Shown here piece by piece: positions 48,598-58,800 of a stretch of DNA of 64,000 nt. The notes beneath the pieces are model-generated. The model did no database searches. It was not told where the DNA came from and saw only the letters and a list, made by a program, of their open reading frames with translations. Origin of the DNA: Lophium mytilinum (taxonomy: Eukaryota; Ascomycota; Dothideomycetes; Mytilinidiales; Mytilinidiaceae); NCBI GenBank assembly GCA_010093605.1, contig MU004194.1, positions 791,793-855,792 on the forward strand, read 5' to 3'. Within the stretch, counting starts at the first letter, position 1, and each line of letters starts with the position of its first letter. The position numbers and the translations under genes are program-made.

Positions 48598-51500
48598 TTA
48601 TCTAGTTCGCGGTTGCATTCCAGCTTCCCGGTTCTTTGCCACTGCAGCCTTGTGGAAGCGGTTTTTGAGATGGATTTCAAAGTTCGCCATGGGAGGTGTA
48701 TAGAGCTTTCCAGGGCAGTCGACACAGCGGATACGGGGTAGGTATGTATACAGCACACCTGGATGAGCAGGGGCAGGGAGATCTGGCTTGAGCTGCAACA
48801 CTACCGACGACTTGGCATCGATTGCCGAGAAGACCATGACAGGAGCAATGTTCGAGCTGGGATATGTCTGGCGAAGCTGCTCCAACTCCGAGCACACCCA
48901 TTGGGGGACAGCGGGGGGGTCTTGGTTCATCCGAGCCCGCATGCTTCCCCACGTTTCGGGTACATCTTGTGGCCGAAAGAGATGATCTCGGACTTTAGAG
49001 AGTCGTTCCTGTCCGATAGTAGACGTCTTCTGGCCGGTAAGCAGCGCTGGGCTCTGGCGGGACGAAGAAGGTCGCGACCGTAATGGAGACGGCGAATCAC
49101 TAAGAGGAACGGAAGTTTCAGGCACCTCGCGTGATGTTGCACCAGCTGAAAAGGCAGCTTTCATGTCCGGTGTCTCAGAGAAGCATGGTACACTGTGGCG
49201 ATAAGCCAGTGGCTTCCGGGGCACTTGAGGTGGTGTCTGCGCAACATCTGCAATGTGATCTACAGCGAAGCCGAGAGCATCCATCCCATCCCATGGTTGG
49301 TTACTGGGATGCGCCGACAAGATGCTTTCTTCCCAACTTGAGGCAGGCTTCTGGGAACCTAGAAGACGAGAAATGCGCGGTTTCGTGGCCGAGTGCTGTG
49401 TCAACAATGACGACGGCTTATCTTGATGCATCTGCTCCCGTGTATGTGAAGCGGGCGATAACCCTTCAGGCTTCTCGGCTGGAGCTGTGGCTTGTGGTCT
49501 GAAGTGAGCCGTCGCAGGAATTTGGAAGTCAGCAAATAGCGTTGGGCCTGTGCACCATTCCAAGTCTGCAATTACTTCAGAAGCTTCGACTGGCGCCACT
49601 TTGCGTGCTTTGGAGGGTATCATTATGCACTCCTCCAGGCCAAATCGGATGCAATTAGTGCAGCGGCCCTGATCAACAGGTGAGCATCGCAACTATAGAT
49701 ATTAGTGACCGTTCTAATAAGCCGTTTGAAGTCCACAGAATCAGCACTGTCTTACCATCCGAGTTCTACAATAGCGACAGGCACCAGCCGTTCTCTTTAT
49801 TCTGCGTGGCGCTGGCTCCTGCACCGAAAGCGAAAGCTGAGAGGGCTCGACAAAGGTTTCTAATGAAGATTTCTCCAAAAGGATTACGGGAGCAGTCGTA
49901 GCGATAGAAGCATCTTTCTCTGGGACATTGTGTTTTCCTTCACTCTTGATGATGTTCAGCATCTCTTCGCCCTTTAGGGCGGTAGTTAAGTTCTGATATC
50001 CTTTTGCTGTTATCAGGATATCGTCCTCGATCCGTACACCACCCACAGGAATGTATCTCGAAAGCACTTCTTTATTAATGTACTTAGAATGTACTGGTGA
50101 CGGGAGATAAAGAGTTTCGAGTGCGTATAGCGAGAAGTAGATTCCGGGCTCCACGGTGACAATCATGCCTTCTTCCAGGGCGGGACTTTGGGGGTCTGTT
50201 GGTGACAAGCAGAGTCCAGAATGGAATACCGGGAGATGATAGTTGGGGGAGTATTTGGAGCTCGCTTGGACATTATTGGGATCGAAGGTTTCGTCCTCTG
50301 ATAACGACATTAGTTCCCGTTGGCCTATGTCGTGAACTTCAAGGCCAATATGGTGGCCTAGACCGTGGGGAAAGAACGCTCGAGAAGTTCCGGCGCGATA
50401 GATCTCTTCGGGTGACCCATTGTATAGGATTCCCAAGGCCAACAAGCCACCAATGGCTATCTGATGGGCGAGGATGTGCAGATCCAGATACCTGACTCCA
50501 GGTGCTAGTCGCTTGATGCAGCAATCCTGCATTGTCTGAACCAAGTCGTGGATTTGCTTTGCCTCCTTGGACGGCCAAGATCCTGATAACGGGAACGATC
50601 TTGTGACATCACTTGCGTAGCACTCCCACTCACAGCCTGCATCCAAGCACATCATCTGTCGGCCTTTGAGCGGTTCATCGTTCTTGATGTAGTGTAAAGT
50701 GCTTGCATTCAAACCCGATGCCGCAATTACATCGTATGCCTGGTGCTTAGCCCCTTCAGCAACACAGGCATCGAGAAATATGGCTTCAACCTGAGATTCA
50801 TTCTTGAACTTCAAGATGTTGAGAAGCACTTCTCGGTGTGCTTTGGCCGTTATCTCGTTGGCTTTGCGGATCAGACCGATCTCATGGGCGTCCTTGATCA
50901 TTCGAGCGGAGTTGATAGCCAGCTGCAGCTTCTTATGATCTACACGTGGATGCTTCTCTTGGCCCGGGACGGCAGCTTGATCCGGATGAAGGATGTATAC
51001 GTCGCCCTCGTGGCTAAGCGGCCAGTTTCCGACAAAGTCCGCAACTGAGGTCGTGAAGTGAACCTCATCAACGTCATACTTATCAAAAGCTTCCGCTCGG
51101 GTAGATCCGCGGCCGTTCCAGATGACGGTCGTGGGATCAATCTTCGGAATGAAGAGTGTTAGGGTGTCCTCATCTATGTCATATGCGAGATGACAGTCCG
51201 TTTCGTTAACGCTGAGGTTTGTCAGGACGTCCAAAGAGAGTATGCTAGTGGCGGAAGAAAATAATCGCATAACATTGACCCCTAAGGATTACTGAAAGCA
51301 ATTCTGTCGCGATCTAGACGTTTATATCTCAAGGAAACTAGAAGAAGGGAAAGTGGACAAGATTGTGCCTCCGAAGGCGTTAGAGTAACGGACGTAGGAA
51401 AGAAAATCCACGAGGGATGTGCATTTGTAAAATTTGCAGGTCCTGAAACTTGACAGATATCTTGATTGAACTTACCCGCTTAGATAGTAGAAGTACCGCC

Positions 51501-51747
51501 GCTGACGGAAAGGCTTTGGCTGGTCGCTATCCTCCTCTAACTCCGTCGGCGCACCTGGAAGATAAATGAGTCCTTTTGAGACTTTGAGTTTCTGGGCAAC
51601 CCTCTGTGCGTGCTGTTTGGCCGGATACTTCTCCAAGGGAGATGACGAGTCGATGTGGACCCAAAAGTCTGTGACAACCTGCTGCTCGCCCTGGAGCCTG
51701 TTATACAGCTCCGTGGCCTGAAGCTCCTGGGGCGCAGTGGAGGCCAT
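48598..51747 (-). CDS. M24 Xaa-Pro peptidase fused to Zn2Cys6 zinc cluster and C-terminal zinc finger
   Basis: Exons are 51747-51476, 51211-49756 and 49692-48598, about 940 residues. The N-terminal 510 residues form an Xaa-Pro aminopeptidase/prolidase: an AMP_N-like domain ([18 protein letters not shown]), then the pita-bread fold. The metal ligands are intact in [40 protein letters not shown] and VRIEDDIL. After a short linker the same open exon reads ACRYCRTRM and is spliced to [17 protein letters not shown], giving cysteines 569, 572, 579, 587, 590 and 598. The spacing CX2CX6CX7CX2CX7C is that of a fungal zinc cluster. The rest is disordered, ending with a compact region and a C2H2-type finger (CVDC, then HLKNRFH, about residues 899-923). 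The first intron is 264 nt. No fungal-specific transcription factor middle-homology domain is evident. Confidence 0.85.
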
Positions 51748-53750
51748 ATCCGGTTCCTGCTGATCTGATCTCACGGGATCGCGAAAAGGTTGATGAAGCG
51801 TTGAAACGTGAGGTTGTCGGAGCAGGGTGATGGCGCAGGTGATAGATAACGTGGGGAGGCTCGCACGGGCCAGCTCAGCCGGTGAACGACTCCACAGCCT
51901 CAGTCGCCAGGAGCTTTTGCTGACGGGAACTTAGGCAGTGTCCTCCTTTCGCAGTCAGACAGTAGAGCCAGGGGAAGGTCGTGTTGTAAGTGCTGGCACG
52001 GTGGTGTATGAGCTTTTGGGAGAGCAGCAGCCGACGAGGGGCCCTTTCCAAGGTTCGCCCTGGGATCTTCACGCCCTGGTACTACACTGTACAACACGAC
52101 ACCTCGCTCGCATGCATTATCGAACGGAACTGAGAATAATGGACAGTTCTGTTTAAGTGACTGATCTAGAGCCGCCCTTACCCTCTCATAGTCAGTGTCC
52201 GCCAGACTTTTTCCAATTCATGATTTCTCGAATTACACTTTACTGGGCGAAGCTACTACCCTCCACGAAGAGGCATAGCTCATCTCACTCTCGACACAGG
52301 CTACTAGGTTCCCTGGAATCATCTGTCTGACGAAGACGGGCACATAATATACCGTATATGTGGCACAACAATCATCAGCTCTTCTGAATTTAGACGTCCA
52401 CTGCGGGGTGAATGAGCACAATCCCTTGCCAAATACTTTTGTAATACTGGACAACTTTAACGATTTCGTGATCCGTCTTCTCTTCCCGTGCCATACTATC
52501 AGACTTTGCGCCAGGGCAATACGGGTTAAGAACTAACAGTCATGGGCAAAACGCCTTATATTCATTAAAAAGACCTCGGGGTATTATTATGGACATGGAC
52601 GGCCCTAGAGGTCTAGCCCAGTACTCCTTCTTTGAGAAAGCTACTCTACATCAAATCCGATTTCCAGCTATGTTCCATATCTCTTTAGGATAGGTCTGAT
52701 TTCAACTTCAGCTTTTGGCCGCCACTTGGGACCCAGACCTCAAATACGGAGACACATGCATGTATCGAAAAGTCAGCAACTTTATGATTCAAAGGCTCGC
52801 TCAGGACTCATTGGCACCGACATGTAATTGTCTGAGCAGGATAACAGGCTTGATATCCTGCCAACGAAGAATGTGGTGGCCAACCATTCCATGTAGAGTG
52901 CGTCCCGTATCAACAAAGCCTTCTCCGTTAGCTTGCCGTATGCTCCAGCAACGTGGAGACACATGAATTGACACCCTGGCCCATCACTAAGACCTATGCG
53001 GTTCATCGTGGGTTTGAAAGGGGCTGTCCGACGCCCAACGGGCCGCCTAAGTCACACGGCCCATTTGCCCAATGCATCGGTCTTACTACTTTCCCAGCAG
53101 CGAAAAATAAGGCGCCCAAGGGGCCAGGTAGTGAACGCTTTGGCGAGACCGTGTCCTATGGCGGATAGATCTGAGATCAAGATGGCGTTTCCGAGTCCGT
53201 GGTACAGTCCTCTCGCTGTTCTCATTGATGCGGGGAAGAATGTCTCACCTGCGGCCAGGCCCCCCGTCATGCACGACGGCTGTGGCTTCGGTTGTGGCTC
53301 CGTCCCTGGCACAGTAACGTCACGCTCAGTCAGCTGTAGGAAGTGCAGTCTGGCTCGTCTAACTTGCCGGGAGATCTGTTTATTCTCGCATCGTTGAGAT
53401 AGCGAGTGTGATAGTGCCATCAAGTGAGAAGTAGCCACGGGATAATGGCGTGACAAACGATTGATCAAGCGGTAAATGTACGATTAGGAAAGATAGACAG
53501 TCTGGTATATGTTTAAGACAGGCAAACGAAAGACATTAAAGGTAGGGTACTCGCGGTTCAGACATCCTCCCATCAGTCGAGCGAATCCACTTTAGACTCA
53601 ACCTACAAAGTGTAAAGTCGGCCTGCAGAAAGGCGGGAACATTACGTTGGTATCAGTCTAAGGCCCCCCGTCTCATCTTGAGACTTGCAAGGATCATGTC
53701 GCCAGCTGAAGTGGCCCTCTCCTATAACTCCAAAACTCCCACTGCATTCC
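51748..53750. other. 2 kb intergenic region, no gene recognised
   Basis: This holds the promoter of the peptidase-zinc cluster gene and the 3' flank of the P450 gene. The longest open frames (near 53.0-53.5 kb) overlap on opposite strands and show no domain. Stretches of low GC alternate with ordinary sequence. No repeats were seen. Confidence 0.4.
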
Positions 53751-55827
53751 TCACACCTTTCCCCAGCCAAGTTCTTTGCCTTTGCCTTGGTCCTCACCCC
53801 AGTAGGCTCTGCTACTTGAGTAAGCACCCTTCGCTTGCTCCTCTTCGAACAGAGAGCGAGCTTTCTCTGCACGATCTCTCGTGCGGATACTTAGCTCAAA
53901 CGCGAAGGGTACCGGCTTTGCAATGAGCAGCGTTGTGAAGTCAAGCGTTGGATCAAGATCTTGGCTAGACTTCTTGGTCTTCACACGAATCTTTTCCAAA
54001 TGTACCTCCTCTTCAGCTATGTCTGCAGCTGGCCAGGCACCAGGATAGAAAAGCTCCTCTGCCGTTTCCGGCTTTTCCAAACCAGCGTTCAACTCTTCGG
54101 CGGAGATGGTCGCATTCGCGTGGTGGCGTCGGAGACCGTCTTTCTCGTCAAGTTCTTCGGTTTCAGACAGTGAGTCGTACCCAGAGTCGCCGCATGATTC
54201 ATCACTGTCATTTTCGCCCTTCTTTGCAATGTTGAATAACCAGGCAATAGATCCAATCCCAATCAGCATGTCCTCGTCCGCAACACCCTGGCCTTGGCAC
54301 ACCCTGCGGCCATACCCAAACTGTGTGCAATTTATTACTGTGGGATATTGCGTGAGCGGTTCGCGATAAGTCGGGAATTCAGGCTTGACCCAGCGCAGAG
54401 GGTTGAAGGATTCAGGGTCTGGGAACATAGCGGGGTCGCGAGATATGGCCCTAACGTCGGTTAGCGATCGACCAATGATGACAGCACCAGGCTAACGTCA
54501 ACGTCTGCTTACCATTCGAGTGGATGCATCACACTGCCCTTGGGAATATGGTAACCGGCGTACGAGTCGTCTTGGATCAGGTAATGCGGAATGCCAGTGG
54601 GAACAGGCGGCCGCCAGCGCAGACATTCTCGGATGACGGCGCGCAAGAACGGGAGGTTTTCGCGGTCCTCCGATCGCGGTGGGCGATCTCCGCAAACCCT
54701 GTCGAGCTCTTCCTGGAGCATCGGGAGATACTGCGGGTAGTGGGTCATGGCGAGACAGAACGTCTGCATGGGTGCCGCGATGGTGAGTGCGCCCGCAATA
54801 CCATGCATGCCGACTGAGTAAGCCCCTTCCATGTCGTACTGGAAACCCCAGCTCCCACGATGCTCGAGGAATGTCTTCATCCAAGACTGAGGTGCTCTCT
54901 TCTCTCTCAAGTCACGCTCAACGTCCTTCTGCATTATTTCAAAGAATTTTCGCTCTGTGTTCGCACGTCGTCGTTCCCATGCCTTTGGTGGTGAAAGCCA
55001 ATCCGGAAGAGACATGAGGAACGGTAGCTTGTTGCCCATCGCTCCAGTGGGCGATACTCCGATGAGAAGCTCACGCGCTCTCTGCTTAAGCTCCTCGTTA
55101 GCTTCGCTGTGGCCCCAGGCCAGGCGACATGTCACCCGAGATATGAAAGACTCCAATATGTGATTATACTGCGATGGATGTTCCATCAACTCTACGAGCA
55201 TGCGTTTCGCTTCGAGTTCAGGGTAACGGTGGAATCGTGCGTTCTCCGACTCTCGCATGACAGTATTTGCGAACTTGCGCTGTCGTGCCCATGCGCCTAT
55301 GCGAAGTTAGCGACATCAACATCAGAGAGTGTGTTCTGGTCTGGACGAACCATTCTTGCTTGTTAGGGGAAGATACTGTCCACTCGTCCGGTTGTCATCG
55401 ATGAGCGCAGGGATGTGAGGGCGATCCGAATAGATGGCACCCTTCTTTGATAGAAGATCGTGTGCTATCTCATCAGATGATATCCAGACATGGTTGCTGC
55501 CAGCAAGGTTGACCTGGTAGATTGGTCCGTACTCCTTTGCCCACTCGGCGAACTTGACGAAGCTGTTCTTTTCGGGTACATCTGGCACTGAGCCTAGGAT
55601 GGGATAACCTAAAGTTCAAGAGATATAAGAAGATGTACTAGGAACTACGCAGCCTTGGCCATATCACGGTGCAGAGCTTTCACAATGGGGTGGATGACCA
55701 TACCTTTGGGGCCTGGCAGCTTTTTCAGACCAGGGGGGAGATGTTTGTGGGGACGACTTGCAAAGCGCTTCCAGAGCGTTGCAACGCACAGGATAGAGAC
55801 GACCAAGAGGAGAGACAGCAGAGCCAT
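53751..55827 (-). CDS. cytochrome P450 monooxygenase with extended C-terminus
   Basis: This is an ER-anchored heme-thiolate monooxygenase. Exons are 55827-55704, 55608-55351, 55296-54513 and 54450-53751, about 621 residues against a usual 500-530. It has an N-terminal anchor (LLSLLLVVSILCVATLW), a proline-rich hinge (LPPGLKKLPGPKGYPILGS), the C-helix NGAWARQRK formed across a splice, the K-helix EXXR in IRECLRW, the PERF-like FNPLRW and the heme loop FGYGRRVCQG with Cys at about 440. The I-helix reads GIAGALTIAAP and lacks the usual acidic residue before the Thr. About 180 residues follow the heme Cys, roughly 100 more than normal. An acidic Ser/Glu/Asp stretch (ENDSDESCGDSGYDSLSETE) and a charged tail account for most of this. 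The general fold resembles fungal CYPs such as the sterigmatocystin-type oxidoreductases. Substrate is unknown. Confidence 0.9.
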
Positions 55828-58800
55828 GGTTTGATATCAAGTCTAGCTTCAAGCAAAGGATAGCAATGAGTCTGCAGTACAAGAGAAGGAATGGAAGCGA
55901 GTGCGCGTCTTCGACGATCACGCAGCGTCCCATGGTGATTATAAACACGGCAGGTCAAAGTGGGATACCGCATTGCCGGGCCTGCTAGCAGATGGAACGC
56001 TAGACTCAGCCGTGGGCATGGTGAAGCAATACCAGGTATCCTACCACGCGATGCCGGCGTCATGCGGGACGCAACACCCTCCTGGGCCAGAGAAGCGCCA
56101 ATTGAGCAGCTGGCCGGCGGCGCAGACGAACCACGGTCCTAGTTTTCGGCAGCTCTGACAACTGAGTGGACCATGAGGCACTGTCAAGGCGAGTGTCAGT
56201 CAGCCCTCTTGCGACAGCTGGCGCTGCAGCTGCTGTGCTCCCCTCCCCGAAGTCCGGGAGAGAGGGATCGTCCAGAGAGTTCAGGCAGAGGTCATTCTCA
56301 GAATGATGCTCACAAGCGAGAAGACATGGTGGTGGAGGATCTCTGGGCCGAGCAGATAGGGCGGGCGCTACACAGAAAAGCGTGGATCGGGAACACGCGA
56401 CTAGGGATAGCGGAGTGGCATGCCGTGGCACGGCGACAAGATGGATGCTGGAACTTTGCGATGCCGGGGTGCATGTGGGCGCACGACAGCAGAAGCAAAG
56501 GGGTGAATGTCTGGCTGCATGTGGGTGCAGCAAAATGTGCCGACGCAAGCCCAGATTCTGCACCTGTTGCAGGCTGGCTGGGAGCGCACAGAACCGCTGT
56601 GCCGCGAGCCCATTTCGATCATGATTCGAGAGCAGTTGACGTCGATGGCTGCAAAATGCGCGCGGGTGCAGCTGTCGTCGGTGCTTGATACCCAGGTATG
56701 GTGTTGATCAACGTTCGGACCAGGGCTCCCTGCAAAGGCTGCTACCACGCATCGAGCTAGGCTGGTGGCGTTCGAGCACGCCCAGGGGTGAAGGGATCCC
56801 GAAACGGTATTCCCAGGGCACGGCACACGTGCTGACATGCTCACTCACTCCCACCACACCACCCTCACCTGCCGTCACGGTGGATATTCTCCACATCGTG
56901 GCCATCAGTAATATTGACAGTGTGCGTGAGCAACTGCCAGAAATGCTTCCGATGTGCTCCTCCAGCTTTCGTCCGGCCTAATTTCTTAGGATGGCCGCGG
57001 AGAAAATAGTGATTGACGTGCGCTAGACTCCCACGATACTCTCTTTGATACCGTGTCCCAAGACGCTCGGGCTGGCGGCGATGCGTCGTCGGCAGCTAGC
57101 TGCATCTGTCCATATGGGTCAAAAGCTACCCTTGAGCCTCCCAGCATTATCGCAGATCTTGCGCCGAATCCCAACCTCATATCCACCGCGTGGAGAGCCG
57201 GCCTCCATGTCCGAACTCGCGACAAGTCCCCTTTCATCTCCTTCTTGCGAGCGCGTTTCGTCATGTTGTCGTCTCGCATCCCGACCGCGCGCCTCTGCCG
57301 CCGTTGTAATATGTGGGTGACAGGCCCTAATCCCCGACGACACTTGGAGTACGGGGTGCAGCCAACGGTGCAGCATGCACTGAGCCCAAGCGAGCGTCTT
57401 GGGGTCTCGGCGCAAGGCGCAGTGTGTAGAGACTGAGTTACCAACGGTGCAAGCCAGCGTTGCGAGCTTCAGCCAGCTGTCGTGCCTCTGGGGATTTCAA
57501 ACGTGTCGCACGACCCTGCAACAAAACTTCCGGCATCCTTCACTCCATAGTATACGCCATCCATCCTAGGGAAGATCTAGCGAAAGTGGCAGGCTATGCG
57601 CGAAGACTGCCCCGGTGGGATCGGGCTCTACATGCCTCTTCACACATTAGCGCCTTGCAGTCAGTCAATACGCCCAGGAGCCAAGTCGCGTCGATAGCGA
57701 ACTCGCAAACCTCCATGTGTATGTACGCCCATAGACCTTGCTAACAAACGGCTCATGCTCAATCCGAAACACTCACGAGAACTTTAGTCTGCAAAGACCA
57801 TTCCAGCAGGGTACCATCGCGAGGTCAGACCATATCGATATAGTGCATACATTTACAGCGTCTACTTTCCAGCCACGGTGCAGTATGAGCGTGCCCAGAA
57901 GCTGCGGCCACTGCGCCAAGTTCCCACTCCCCGAACTCTGCATTGCTATTACGTCGAGATCATGCAAAATTGCTTCGCCGTGGCAACACTCCCGATCCTC
58001 TCTCAACCTGGTTGCGGTTCACCTGAACACTATCGCGGACCCGCCGCCCCCAAGAACGATGCCCAAGTACGCTATTAACGTCTGCTGTGCGACAGGTACG
58101 TCCTGGGCTATGAATTATATGCGACCTCTGAGCCACAAAACGCCTTGCATGGTACCCCCTACTCTGTCTGGGGGAACTGCGGGACTGTGTTCCTCCCAGT
58201 AAGTCAGTCTCTGGGAACGTTTGCTATTATTATATCCTGTTACGTTTACGAAGAATTAGGAGGTTGAAAGCTTTTAGAGCTCTTTCTGCTATGGGATTTT
58301 CCCACCAGAAACGGCCTTGCTTGAGCGTCAGGAGATCCTAGATATTCCCCCTAGGATTCACGAGTGCATCGTTCCGGGTGTCTGCGAGTCTGTCCACAGC
58401 CTCTTCTCGAGTAGTTGCGGACATGTTTTTCTCCTGATTGTTGGGCCCTAAACAGCTCTCAATACTTCTCAATTATCTCAAGGCGAAGTTTGTTTGCGCC
58501 GTTGGCCGTCGTTATGTGGCGTTTTTGGGTTTTTCTTTGCTTCTTCCACGCAGCTGCATGCAGTCAGCTTTCCTTCCATGTTTCAGCCAATCCACGAGCA
58601 ACGACTGCGCCGCGATAAAGCCACCAAATATTCTCCGCGCGATCTATTTCTGCAGGTTCCCGAAAGCCAGGCCTGGATTGATGGCTATTCCGCACAATTT
58701 TTAGGACGCCTCTAGAGATCTCTAGGGCTCCGACTTCTTTGAGTCCGCTCAAGTCAATAACCACGATGTAGTGAGGACTTTCAAGGTATCTTTCGATTGA

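Noticed and set aside
51212-51270. Peptidase start at 51270 (MRLFSS...)
   Set aside because: That segment is intronic. The exon at 51747-51476 supplies the conserved N-terminal domain and splices in frame at 51211.
57361-57900. Repeated acggtgca words at about 57361, 57441 and 57881
   Set aside because: Short shared words only, with irregular spacing and no larger repeat unit.
58514-58618. Signal-peptide-like start MWRFWVFLCFFHAAACS as a secreted peptide
   Set aside because: Only 34 residues, no following exon with supporting splice sites, and low-complexity hydrophobic runs arise by chance.
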